Shown here one piece after another: positions 18,036-26,754 of a DNA stretch of 64,000 bases. Source of the stretch: Synergistales bacterium (lineage in GTDB: Bacteria; Synergistota; Synergistia; Synergistales; Aminobacteriaceae); the NCBI GenBank assembly GCA_025997955.1, contig BNVH01000006.1:1-64000 (forward strand). The letters are read 5' to 3'. Within the stretch, counting starts at the first letter, position 1; each line of letters begins with the position of its first letter. The position numbers and the translations under genes were made by a program. The notes beneath the pieces were generated by a model. It was not told where the DNA came from, did no database searches, and saw nothing but the letters and a program-made list of their open reading frames with translations.

Positions 18036-19235
18036 TCAGAGCCCGCGCAAATATTTGTTTAGCTCTTCTTTGCTCATGCCGCCGAGACCTAAGTAGTCGA
18101 GGTTATATGACTTCTCAGTAAGGTCTCTCCCAAGCATAGCCGACGCAAGGACAATCATGGAATCAATGACAGGCGTCTTGACGCCAAACTGCTGCCCCAG
18201 CGACCGATACAAGCAACAACCGACCGGAATATCTTCTGTGATGTAGCGATTTTCCATAGTGAAAGGGCCGGTTCCGTATTGTATGGGGTCCTGATCCTCG
18301 AACGGAATCAGGTAATTCATCCCCATATATTCCTGCCCAAGTACGTTTTCTCTCGAGAAGAAATCTTCTTTTTTGTAGGGCTGGATACCTACGCCTATCG
18401 CATCGGCGAGCTTGCATTCCTCCTGGTAAAAACTATACTGCACCTCCGAGACCGCTGGGCAGTACGCGTGGGAGTATATAGAAAACTTGTTCTTGTCTTC
18501 ACCGAAGATGCGACCGAAGTTTTGCATGACGCTGGCGCCAAGGATAGTTCCCGGGCAGTGAAGCACTGGGTTCACATTGGAAAACCCAATGTCTAAAGAG
18601 GTGTCGCCCGCGACTGCCCCTTCGCCGGTTGTGACGGCGTCCATTGAGGGAAGATATTTCGCCGCCTCTATGAAAGCCGGCGTATCCGAGGCCGGCATCG
18701 CGGCGCCTCTCAGCGTTATGGCGCGGTAATATACCCTTATCTTGTTTGTCGGTACGCCGCCGTAGATGTCCACACGGCTGCCATAAGTAGAACTTGACCA
18801 GCCTCCGACTATTACTTTTTTGGTACAATTCGCCTCTCTCATCATCTTGCGCAGAAGCAGAGAACCAAAATTGTCAGGGAAGATATTGATGACCTGTCCA
18901 TCTTCTAAACAGGGAATGAGCTTCTCAAAAAACGGCCTGTGTCCAAAAACCGGCGTCGCGACCACGACAATACCCGCGCCCTTGACCGCCTGAGCTACGT
19001 CGGTAGTTACAAGTTCCATTTTGGCGAACCCCTCACGCTCAAAGCCAAACAAATTGACCTGTTCGCCGTAAAATTTGATTCCGACTTTTTCTATGTTGCG
19101 CAACGTCTTCTCCGCGAAAGGTTGCACATCACAAATCCTTACCTTTGCGCCTCCCAGCGCGCAATCCCCGGCGATCGCCTTTGCGACCGCCCCTCCTCCC
19201 AGAACGGCTATTGGTTTTTTTCTCAAATCTTCCAT
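18036..19235 (-). CDS. NAD(P)-dependent octopine/nopaline dehydrogenase-family protein
   Basis: 399-residue oxidoreductase. The N-terminal Rossmann motif is GGGAVAKAIAGD (about residues 14-25), and the C-terminal opine-dehydrogenase domain carries the conserved His region SNVNPVLHCPG (about residue 210). ATG 19235 is preferred because GGGAGG precedes it by eight bases; the longer reading from 19274 lacks a ribosome site. Family members join an amino acid to a 2-oxo acid, or the reverse. It is transcribed away from the demethylation operon and ends at the shared terminator. A second family member lies at 49707. Confidence 0.83.
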   Translation of the reverse strand: MEDLRKKPIAVLGGGAVAKAIAGDCALGGAKVRICDVQPFAEKTLRNIEKVGIKFYGEQVNLFGFEREGFAKMELVTTDVAQAVKGAGIVVVATPVFGHRPFFEKLIPCLEDGQVINIFPDNFGSLLLRKMMREANCTKKVIVGGWSSSTYGSRVDIYGGVPTNKIRVYYRAITLRGAAMPASDTPAFIEAAKYLPSMDAVTTGEGAVAGDTSLDIGFSNVNPVLHCPGTILGASVMQNFGRIFGEDKNKFSIYSHAYCPAVSEVQYSFYQEECKLADAIGVGIQPYKKEDFFSRENVLGQEYMGMNYLIPFEDQDPIQYGTGPFTMENRYITEDIPVGCCLYRSLGQQFGVKTPVIDSMIVLASAMLGRDLTEKSYNLDYLGLGGMSKEELNKYLRGL

Positions 19236-19608
19236 AATTCCAGCCTCCCTTTTGTAAAATTTTATTCTCATCAAAAAAATATTCTACATTTGCAAAATAA
19301 TAGTAAATATTACTCATCATGTCAATGAAAATTTTTCTTTAAAAAAATCTTTAAAAAAATTATAAGCGATATATTGACAAATAATAATTCAAGTCATACT
19401 ATGTATGTACTTTTTCATTATCATTCAGAAGTTGTAAAACAGAAAAGCGATTTCTCTCCATATTAAGGTTTTAATTTTGTTCGTGAAATTTTTTATTTAT
19501 AAAATTATTAAATATAATTTTTTTATGATTATCAAGTTTCCTGCAAAGACTTTTCTCGGTAAAAAATATAAAATTTAAAAATCAGTCTGACAGGGGAAGT
19601 AAGTACAT
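19236..19608. other. AT-rich divergent intergenic region
   Basis: 373 bp, much richer in A and T than the flanking genes. It separates the opine-dehydrogenase-like gene from the demethylation operon and contains the promoter at 19374-19402. I found no ORF, and no cobalamin or glycine riboswitch pattern that I could defend. Confidence 0.6.
19374..19402 (+). promoter_or_regulatory. Promoter of the methyltransferase/ABC operon
   Basis: TTGACA (19374-19379), 17-base spacer, TACTAT (19397-19402). It leaves a leader of about 200 nt rich in A/T before ATG 19609, long enough to hold a regulatory element. Confidence 0.6.
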
Positions 19609-20400
19609 ATGATTATGTGGCAGAGCAGAGACGTTGGGCTCGAACATATCAGGGCCCGGAAAGAGCATGTTTGTTATGGTATGGGGCTGGGTATTATCCT
19701 GCTCAATGACGCGTACCCAGGGTTTCCCGGGGACGTGCGCAACGCTTCGGCTTTCCTGTACCCGGTGCAGTATCAAATAGCGGAAGGCGTAACGAACAAG
19801 ACCCTTGTGTACGACAAGAACCCGGGGCAATGCCGGGATTCGGTTATCGCGGCCGCAAGGCATCTTGAGCGGATGGGATGCCGGGCTATAGCGGCGGAGT
19901 GCGGCTACTTCGCTTTTTTCCAGAAGGACGTAGTGGAAGCTGTGGACGTGCCGGTTTTCATGTCGAGTCTTTTGCAGGTGCCTATGATTCAGCGTGTTAT
20001 AGGGCACAAGAAAAAAGTCGGGATTGTCTGCGCTCAAAAACAGTTTCTCTCCGCCGCCCATCTGGAAAACGTCGGAATTGACCCTGACTCCAACTACGTA
20101 ATAGCGGGTTCGCAGGACGAGTACGGGGTCTTTGAGTTCGACAATTTGTGGAATCCGAACGTTAGACCGACTGTCCCGGAGGCCTACTACACAAAGGCGA
20201 GCGAACAGCTGGTGGATTGCTGCCGCCGATTTGTGGAGAAGGAGCCTACAATAGGCGCGATTATGCTGGAATGCACCGGGATGCAGCCTTTCGCCCGGGC
20301 TATTCAAAGGGAACTCGACCTGCCGGTGTTCAGCTGGGGGACTCTCTTGGATTACGCGTATTCCGTCGTTGCTCACCGCGATTACTATGGGCATGTGTAA
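19609..20400 (+). CDS. Asp/Glu/hydantoin racemase-family protein
   Basis: 263-residue paralogue of the protein at 17102-17890. Matching landmarks are PGFPGDVRNAS near residue 36, the first Cys in AAECGYFAFF (about residue 102), SSLLQVPMI, and the second Cys in MLECTGMQPF (about residue 224). Both putative acid/base cysteines are kept. It is the first gene of the 12-gene operon that carries the quaternary-amine methyltransferases. It may therefore act on the stereochemistry of a betaine-type substrate or its demethylated product. That role is inferred from position only. Confidence 0.75.
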   Translation: MIMWQSRDVGLEHIRARKEHVCYGMGLGIILLNDAYPGFPGDVRNASAFLYPVQYQIAEGVTNKTLVYDKNPGQCRDSVIAAARHLERMGCRAIAAECGYFAFFQKDVVEAVDVPVFMSSLLQVPMIQRVIGHKKKVGIVCAQKQFLSAAHLENVGIDPDSNYVIAGSQDEYGVFEFDNLWNPNVRPTVPEAYYTKASEQLVDCCRRFVEKEPTIGAIMLECTGMQPFARAIQRELDLPVFSWGTLLDYAYSVVAHRDYYGHV

Positions 20401-20481
20401 GGCTCGCCCGAGTATAGGCGGCGTTTGAATAGAAAAACGCTCCGTTTTGACGGAAGATGTGAGGAGGAACAATAAAACAAT

Positions 20482-21906
20482 ATGAAACAGCCTGTCGTGC
20501 GTAATATTGATTTTTCCGTTTTGAACAAGCAAAGCATAGAGTCGATTCACGAGAAGTCGTTGCATCTTATGGAGAAGACCGGAATGCGTATTGTGGGCGA
20601 GCGTTCCGTAGTGCTTCTCAAAAAGCACGGCGTGGTCTTCGACGGCGATATAGGCCATATTCCGCCGAAACTTGTGGAAGAATCGCTAAAAGCCGCTCCG
20701 AAAGAACTCAAACTCTACACCCGTGACGGCGCGGAAGCCATGACGATTACCGCTACGGGACGCCAGTGTTATTTTGGTACTCACGCCGACCAGCTCCAGT
20801 TCGTTGACCCGTTTGAACATATCGTTCGTCCGTTCAAAAAAGCGGATATCAAAACGATGTGCAAAACGGCCTCCGCGACGGACAATATTTTCTTCGTCCT
20901 TTCTGTGGGGCTGACCGCGGACGTGAATCCGAAAATACAAACCCAGAGCACGTTTATCGAAACGCTGCGTAATTTCGATAAAACGGTGAACTTTTCGTCA
21001 AACGACATTGAATCCCTTCAGGATTGTATTGATATAGCGTCTGACTTTGCCGGAGGGCTGAACGAACTTCAGAAAAAGCCGTTCATTTTCAATTATTGCG
21101 AGCCCATTCCGCCCCTGATGCATCCCACGGAGTCCACTGAAAAGCTTTACATCTCCGCTCAGAACCGTATTCCGGTGGTTTATATGCCATACTGCATGAT
21201 GGGGGGAACTTCGCCCCTTTCGCGAGTCGCCTCGCTCGTACAGTGCAACGCCGAAGCGCTCACCGGTCTCGTCCTCACGCAGCTCGTCAGCGAAGGCGCG
21301 CCGTTTATCTACGGAGCGATGCCCTCTATCATGGACATGAAGACGATGATAGGCTCATACGCCGCGCCGGAATTTCACCTCAACATCGCCGCTATGGCCG
21401 ACTTGGTGGATTATTACGGTCTGCCGTTTTACGGCACCGCCGGTTGCTCCGACGCTAAGACCTTGGACGTTCAGGCCGCGGCGGAACTTTCGCAGCAGAT
21501 ATTTTCAACGGTATTGTCCAAGGCTAACCTGATACATGACGTGGGCGTCCTCGACCACTGCAACAGCGTATCGCCCGAGGCGGTGCTGCTCGCCTCCGAG
21601 ATAATGGATTCGTGCAAAACCTACGCGCTCGGCGTGGATATGAGCGAGGAAAACCTCGGGACAGACCTTATAGAGTCCGTAGGGCACGGCGGCAATTACC
21701 TGACCGAAGACCATACTCTGGAGAACTACATGAGCATATGGTACCCGTCTTACTTCTCGCGCAAAATGGATAACCCGGACAAGAGCGAAGTGCTTGAGCT
21801 GATTCAAAAGAAAATGCGCTGGATAGCGGACGAATACGAATCTCCCGCTCCTGACAAGGAGGCCGTCAAAGCTCTTGACCTCTGGGAAAAGAAAATACTC
21901 GCGTGA
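20482..21906 (+). CDS. MttB-superfamily methyltransferase (non-pyrrolysine), first copy
   Basis: 474-residue TIM-barrel protein of the trimethylamine-methyltransferase superfamily (COG5598). It has the N-terminal helical region HEKSLHLMEKTGMRIVGE, the mid-barrel TQSTFIETLRNFDKTVNF and the C-terminal DLIESVGHGGNYLTEDHT. The frame is continuous with no internal amber codon, so it belongs to the non-Pyl group, which demethylates quaternary amines such as glycine betaine, proline betaine or carnitine in characterised cases. It should pass a methyl group to the Co(I) corrinoid protein at 28903. The ABC importer genes follow at once. Confidence 0.88.
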   Translation: MKQPVVRNIDFSVLNKQSIESIHEKSLHLMEKTGMRIVGERSVVLLKKHGVVFDGDIGHIPPKLVEESLKAAPKELKLYTRDGAEAMTITATGRQCYFGTHADQLQFVDPFEHIVRPFKKADIKTMCKTASATDNIFFVLSVGLTADVNPKIQTQSTFIETLRNFDKTVNFSSNDIESLQDCIDIASDFAGGLNELQKKPFIFNYCEPIPPLMHPTESTEKLYISAQNRIPVVYMPYCMMGGTSPLSRVASLVQCNAEALTGLVLTQLVSEGAPFIYGAMPSIMDMKTMIGSYAAPEFHLNIAAMADLVDYYGLPFYGTAGCSDAKTLDVQAAAELSQQIFSTVLSKANLIHDVGVLDHCNSVSPEAVLLASEIMDSCKTYALGVDMSEENLGTDLIESVGHGGNYLTEDHTLENYMSIWYPSYFSRKMDNPDKSEVLELIQKKMRWIADEYESPAPDKEAVKALDLWEKKILA

Positions 21907-21958
21907 GAAGACAAGCTCGGGCGTTCGAACATACGGGCGGATATGCTGAGGTGAACGG

Positions 21959-22852
21959 ATGGACAATATTATTTACGCCGTGATTATATCGGTGATTAGG
22001 GGAGGTTTTTATTCCCTGATGGCTGTGGGTCTTTCGTTGGTGTTCGGAGTTATGAACATCGCGAACTTCGCGCACGGGGAGTTTTATATGCTGGGCGCTT
22101 ATTTCGCCTATTGCGGTTCTGTGGTGTTCAGGCTGAATCCCTTCTTGAGCATCCTGTTTGCCGGCGCGGCGGTTTTCGTAATCGGCGTGGGTGTCGAAAA
22201 AGCGGTATTCGTACCTCTGCGCGTCCGCAGCAAGAAAAACTGGCTCATGAATACCTTCTTGCTGACGCTCGGAATTTCTATCATTATGCAAAATTTGGTG
22301 CGCGTCGTGGTCGGCAATAGAAATTACGGGCTGAGGCGCGGATATTTTCAAGGCAACATGCAGATTTTCGGTATGGGCATCTCGAACGACCGAATAATCT
22401 GTTTTCTCATCTCGATGGCGGCCATCGTGGGGCTCATGCTGTTTTTGAACCGCACGCGGCTAGGCCGCGCTATCCGCGCGGTGTCACAGGACGCGACCGG
22501 AGCACAGTTAGTAGGCATAAACTTAGGGTTTATCTACTCTTTTACGTTTGGACTGAGTTGCGCGCTCGCCGCCATAGCGGGAGCGTGCCTCCTTTTCAAA
22601 GACCCGGCGACGCCTATAGTCGGTTTGGCTCCGCTGTACAAGTCGTGGTTTGTCCTGATTCTGGTAGGTATGGGCAACGTCGGCGCCAGTATAATCGGGG
22701 GCATTATCGTTGGGTTCTTGGAGACCTTGGCTGTGGATTGGCTGGGCTCGGGATGGATGGACGTTATGAGCCTCGGTATAATCATGCTGATGTTGATAAT
22801 AAAACCCAACGGCCTGTTTGGTAAAAAAGGCGTCAAGAGCGCAGTGGAATAG
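21959..22852 (+). CDS. livH: Branched-chain-type ABC transporter permease (LivH family)
   Basis: 297-residue inner-membrane permease with about eight hydrophobic segments. Family stretches include SLVFGVMNIANFAHGEFYML (about residues 26-45) and RAVSQDATGAQLVGIN (about residue 178). It pairs with the LivM-type permease 14 bp downstream. The GAGGTGAACGG context supports ATG 21959. LivHMJGF-type importers carry amino acids, amides and some betaine-like solutes. Confidence 0.92.
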   Translation: MDNIIYAVIISVIRGGFYSLMAVGLSLVFGVMNIANFAHGEFYMLGAYFAYCGSVVFRLNPFLSILFAGAAVFVIGVGVEKAVFVPLRVRSKKNWLMNTFLLTLGISIIMQNLVRVVVGNRNYGLRRGYFQGNMQIFGMGISNDRIICFLISMAAIVGLMLFLNRTRLGRAIRAVSQDATGAQLVGINLGFIYSFTFGLSCALAAIAGACLLFKDPATPIVGLAPLYKSWFVLILVGMGNVGASIIGGIIVGFLETLAVDWLGSGWMDVMSLGIIMLMLIIKPNGLFGKKGVKSAVE

Positions 22853-22866
22853 CGGAGGTATGTAAA

Positions 22867-23874
22867 ATGCCGGAGAAACAAGAGGGGCGAGCCAATACGA
22901 CAAAAAGAAGCGTTACCGACGCGTTCAAGGGTTTAGGTTTCTCGCCCGCGGGAATTATGGCGATGCTGATACTGGGTTTGATGCCGGTATACATTACGGA
23001 CAATGCCTTTTTGCGCGTGATGATTTCGTCGATGATGTACGGCGCTTTCGCCATGGCTTTCGATTTCACAAGCGGGTTTATCAACATAACCAACTTCGGA
23101 TATTCCGCGTTTTGGGGAATCGGAGCGTATACGACCGCGATCTTGATGATGCATTACGGAGTAAACCCCTGGCTTGGAATGCTTGCGGGATTTTTGCTCG
23201 CCGGTGTCGCGGGTTTCGGGTTAGGTCTCCTGACTATTAGGCTTGGAGGTATTTTTGCTTCCTGTATGACGTGGTTTCTCGCCCTCGCGCTGTTCGCTGT
23301 CGCCACTAACTGGGTGGGACTCACGGAAGGCTCTAAGGGGATGTCGGTCGACCCTCTCATCGCGTCGGACAGCTACACGGGTATTTTTTACATAATGTTC
23401 GCTATAGTGCTAATTGTATATGTCGTCCTCATGCGCGTATCGAACTCGAACATTGGGATAGCCTTCCGGGCTATCGGGCAGGACACCGACGCCGCGCAGG
23501 CGGCGGGAATCGACCCGGCCCGATACAAGCTAATCAACTTCACGATTTCATGCGCGCTCGGCGGGCTGATAGGCGCGTTCTATGCGCATTTCTCTGGGAT
23601 AATCATCCCTAAGATATTTCAGACGTCCAACACGGTTGAAATAATGGCGCTTTCATATATCGGCGGACGGGGGAGTATTTGGGGCGGCTTACTGGGGGCG
23701 ATGCTTCTCTTGCCGGTCATGGATTATATGAAAGGAATGATGGAGTGGCGGCTTATTTTGTACGGGCTCTTCATGATTCTCGCGATGATTTTCTACCCAG
23801 CTGGGCTTTCGGGGTTAATAAATATAGTGCGCGGACATATCGGCAGGATTTTACATCTGTCGGGAAAAGATTAA
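22867..23874 (+). CDS. livM: Branched-chain-type ABC transporter permease (LivM family)
   Basis: 335-residue permease. It has LivM motifs FDFTSGFINITNFGYSAFWG (about residue 60) and RAIGQDTDAAQAAGIDPARY (about residue 200), preceded by a soluble N-terminal tail. GGAGG lies before ATG 22867. It forms the channel with the LivH-type subunit. No start or frame problems. Confidence 0.92.
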   Translation: MPEKQEGRANTTKRSVTDAFKGLGFSPAGIMAMLILGLMPVYITDNAFLRVMISSMMYGAFAMAFDFTSGFINITNFGYSAFWGIGAYTTAILMMHYGVNPWLGMLAGFLLAGVAGFGLGLLTIRLGGIFASCMTWFLALALFAVATNWVGLTEGSKGMSVDPLIASDSYTGIFYIMFAIVLIVYVVLMRVSNSNIGIAFRAIGQDTDAAQAAGIDPARYKLINFTISCALGGLIGAFYAHFSGIIIPKIFQTSNTVEIMALSYIGGRGSIWGGLLGAMLLLPVMDYMKGMMEWRLILYGLFMILAMIFYPAGLSGLINIVRGHIGRILHLSGKD

Positions 23875-23912
23875 GTTTTTAAAAAATCCATAGCTCAAAG
23901 GAGGAGTTAGTA

Positions 23913-25196
23913 ATGTTGTGTCGTACTAAGAGTTTTTCAGTTGGTTTTGCGGTAATTGCGTTGTGTGCGCTTATTTTTACGGTATTCAACACAGGGGCGG
24001 CCGCGGCGGCTGATGCGAAAACGCTCAAACTTGCGCTTATCGCCCCTCTGACCGGCGCGGCGGCGCGTTCCGGCGAAGAGATAAGGAACGGAGCCGATCT
24101 TGCCTTCAGTGAAATCGGTTATAAGGTGGGCGATTACAAAATCGAGTTCGTCTATGTCGACTCCGAGTCCGACGCCGAGAAAGCCGCCCGAGCCTATGAA
24201 CGCGCGATTACGCAGGATGGCGTAGTTACCGGTTTGCTCAACTGGCACAGCTGGGTATCCGTATCCTGCATGGAACTGAGCGCGAAGTATAAAGTGCCGC
24301 ACTTCTTCGGATTTGGCGCGGGCCAGGAGATAAACGACAAATACAGGCGCGATCCCGAAAAATACAAGTATTGGGTCGGTAAGGGGTGGCCGCTGCCGAG
24401 TAAACTCATCACGGGTTATGTGGAGACTATAAGGGATGCCATAAATTCCGGAAAATGGACTCCGCGCAATAAGAATTTCGCCGTCTACGGAGTTGACCAG
24501 GACTGGGGCCGGATGTTCGGAGCGTCCATCAAAGAGGCGTTCGAAGCTGCGGGTTGGACATGTGTCGCCGAAGATTGGGTTCCTGTCGGTGAGACCGAAT
24601 TTTATCCGCTTCTCAACAAAATAAAGTCGAGAAATGTCTCTTTGATAGTCGGGACGATCTCCGATCCTCCCTCCGCGGCCGCGATAATAAAGCAGTCAAA
24701 GGAAATAAATCTTCCCGCTATGATGATTCTCGACGGTCTCGGCTGGGTAGGCGAGTGGTACGATCTTGCGGGAGATTCCGCTAATTATGTAATCGACCAG
24801 ATACCCGGTTTTTCCACCGCGACGTCGAAGAAATTCGTAGAGGATTTCAAAGCGAAATATAATATTGATCCGGGCCCCTCCACGGCAGGCATGAGCTACG
24901 ACCTCGCTAAATTCTTTATTGAGGTACTGAAAACGACGTTGGCCGATTACGGAGAAATTACCTCGGAGACAGTGATGAAGACAGCCGAGGAGAAAGTTAT
25001 CACCGGCAAACTTACCTATAAGGACGGCGTGGTTCACAAGGAATACAAATACACGCCCGATAATTTCCCGGATTTGGAAGTCGGCGAAAATTACTATATC
25101 TTCCCATGCGTTCAGTACATGGACGGGAATATGGTATCTGTCTGGCCGAGCTCTCAGAAGAACGGCGAACTCGAGATTCCGGACTACGTGAAATAG
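23913..25196 (+). CDS. ABC substrate-binding protein (LivJ / Peripla_BP_6 type)
   Basis: 427-residue exported binding protein. A signal peptide ends near residue 30 (GAAAAADAKT), then LALIAPLTGAAARSGEEIRN opens the receptor-ligand domain. It is longer than classical LivJ (about 370), like urea/amide or aromatic-amino-acid binders of the same family. GWPLPSKLITGY and WSSQ-like C-terminal text do not reveal the ligand. The surrounding methyltransferases suggest an N-methylated amino acid or betaine. Confidence 0.9.
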   Translation: MLCRTKSFSVGFAVIALCALIFTVFNTGAAAAADAKTLKLALIAPLTGAAARSGEEIRNGADLAFSEIGYKVGDYKIEFVYVDSESDAEKAARAYERAITQDGVVTGLLNWHSWVSVSCMELSAKYKVPHFFGFGAGQEINDKYRRDPEKYKYWVGKGWPLPSKLITGYVETIRDAINSGKWTPRNKNFAVYGVDQDWGRMFGASIKEAFEAAGWTCVAEDWVPVGETEFYPLLNKIKSRNVSLIVGTISDPPSAAAIIKQSKEINLPAMMILDGLGWVGEWYDLAGDSANYVIDQIPGFSTATSKKFVEDFKAKYNIDPGPSTAGMSYDLAKFFIEVLKTTLADYGEITSETVMKTAEEKVITGKLTYKDGVVHKEYKYTPDNFPDLEVGENYYIFPCVQYMDGNMVSVWPSSQKNGELEIPDYVK

Positions 25197-25237
25197 AGCG
25201 CAAAAAACGCCTGACGCGACAGCTCAGGCCCGATCCA

Positions 25238-25262
25238 GGCGCCGCCGTTTTACAGCGGCGCC
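25238..25262 (+). promoter_or_regulatory. GC-rich stem-loop between binding-protein and ATPase genes
   Basis: An 8-bp perfect stem (25238-25245 with 25255-25262) with a 9-base loop. There is no clear T-run, so it more likely protects the binding-protein message than ends transcription. Confidence 0.6.
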
Positions 25263-25299
25263 GTTTCAAACTTGCGAATACCAGTCAGGCGGTGGTGAA

Positions 25300-26031
25300 A
25301 TGACGACGATTGTTGAGACGAAAAATGTCAGTAAGCGCTTCGGCGGTTTACAGGCTAACAGGGATATCTCAGTCAAAGTTGAGGAACACTGCATTTACGG
25401 CTTGATAGGACCGAACGGGGCAGGCAAGACGACTTTTTTGAACTGCATTCTGGGTGTGCATACGCCTGAAGAGGGTTCGGTGTGGTTTGAAGGGAATGAC
25501 ATAACGGGTTTTAAACCGTTCAAAGTCGCCCAACTCGGAATCGGCCGCACATTCCAAATTGTAAAATCCATGCCTCAGTTTACCGCGGCGGAAAACGTCA
25601 TGATAGGCGGAATTTTCGCGAACCGTCAGAATGACCATGAGGCTCGTCGCAACGCGCTCGACTTTCTGAGTTATGTGAATTTTCCGATGCCCCCGGAGAC
25701 ACTCGCCGCGAACCTCAATACGATACAGTTGAAAAAGTTGGAGATGGCGCGCGCTCTTACCGCGAAATGCAAGGTCTTAGTACTTGACGAAGTCGCCGCT
25801 GGCCTGACTCCCAGTGAGCTCAACGATATAACGAAGCTCATACTGAAGATACGCGATGAGTTGGGCGTGACGATAATAATAGTCGAACATTTGATGAAAC
25901 TAATAATGAGCGTATGCGACCGTATCGCGGTGCTCTATTTCGGCGAACTTCTGGCCGAGGGAGAGCCTAAGGAAATCATGCGAAACAAAGAGGTCGTCAG
26001 CGCGTATCTGGGTGAGGAATATATATCGTGA
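25300..26031 (+). CDS. livG: ABC transporter ATPase (LivG family)
   Basis: 243-residue ATPase. Walker A GPNGAGKTT is near residue 37, the LivG-specific AQLGIGRTFQIVKSMPQFT near residue 78, and Walker B VLVLDEVAAGL near residue 155. The usual LSGGQ signature is weak (NTIQLKKLEMARAL), so the signature loop looks diverged. It overlaps livF by four bases (ATGA-type coupling is approximated by GTGAG). Confidence 0.92.
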   Translation: MTTIVETKNVSKRFGGLQANRDISVKVEEHCIYGLIGPNGAGKTTFLNCILGVHTPEEGSVWFEGNDITGFKPFKVAQLGIGRTFQIVKSMPQFTAAENVMIGGIFANRQNDHEARRNALDFLSYVNFPMPPETLAANLNTIQLKKLEMARALTAKCKVLVLDEVAAGLTPSELNDITKLILKIRDELGVTIIIVEHLMKLIMSVCDRIAVLYFGELLAEGEPKEIMRNKEVVSAYLGEEYIS

Positions 26032-26753
26032 GCGAGACGCATAACATATTGGACGTCGAAAATATCAACGTGAGCTATGGGCATCTACAGGTCGTGTGGG
26101 ATGTGTCGTTTAGCGTAGGCAAAAGCAAGGTAGTGGCGTTGCTTGGATTGAACGGGGCAGGTAAAACGACCATCCTCAAGACTATCGCCGGTTTGATTCG
26201 CCCTCAGTCGGGCAGCGTCGGTTTTCTTGGGCAGGATATTACGAAGCTCCCCACGCACATGCTGGCGGAGAGGGGACTATCGTTCATCTCTGAGGAGAGG
26301 AATCTCTTTATCTCCATGACGGTTGAGGAAAATCTTACGCTTGGCGCGTACAGCGTGAAACGCAAGGATAAGATTCACGAAAACCTGCGCGCCGTGTACG
26401 ATTTGTTTCCCCGCCTGAAAGAACGAAGCAAACAATTGGCGGGGACGATGTCCGGCGGAGAGAGACAGATGCTTGCCATAGCGCGCGGACTGATGTCCAA
26501 TCCGCGCATGATAATGCTTGACGAGCCATCGATGGGTTTGTCGCCTCAAAACGTTCGTGTGGTGTTTGAAACAATCAAGATGCTGAGGGAACAAGGTGTG
26601 ACTACGCTCATCGTGGAGCAAAACGTCAATACGACGCTGGAATTTGCCGACCGCGCTTACGTTATTGATCAAGGCAGAGTCGTCATGGAGGGAACGAGCT
26701 CCGAAGTCCGCGCCGATAACCGCATTCGTAAACTATATCTGGGAGAAGAATGA
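26028..26753 (+). CDS. livF: ABC transporter ATPase (LivF family)
   Basis: 241-residue second ATPase of the importer. Walker A GLNGAGKTT is near residue 41, signature GTMSGGERQML near residue 138 and Walker B MIMLDEPSMGLSP near residue 160. Here the signature is canonical, unlike its partner LivG. It overlaps livG at the start and is followed after one base by the second methyltransferase, which ties transport and demethylation into one transcript. Confidence 0.92.
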   Translation: MSETHNILDVENINVSYGHLQVVWDVSFSVGKSKVVALLGLNGAGKTTILKTIAGLIRPQSGSVGFLGQDITKLPTHMLAERGLSFISEERNLFISMTVEENLTLGAYSVKRKDKIHENLRAVYDLFPRLKERSKQLAGTMSGGERQMLAIARGLMSNPRMIMLDEPSMGLSPQNVRVVFETIKMLREQGVTTLIVEQNVNTTLEFADRAYVIDQGRVVMEGTSSEVRADNRIRKLYLGEE

Positions 26754-26754
26754 C

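Noticed and set aside
19236..19608. Cobalamin or glycine riboswitch ahead of the corrinoid operon
   Set aside because: The leader is long enough, but I could not find the conserved B12-box or glycine-aptamer bases; it is mostly A/T runs.
19582..20658. 358-codon minus-strand frame opposite the racemase-like gene
   Set aside because: Shadow of a real gene; its composition mirrors the sense codons, and it spans the operon promoter-proximal gene with no signal of its own.
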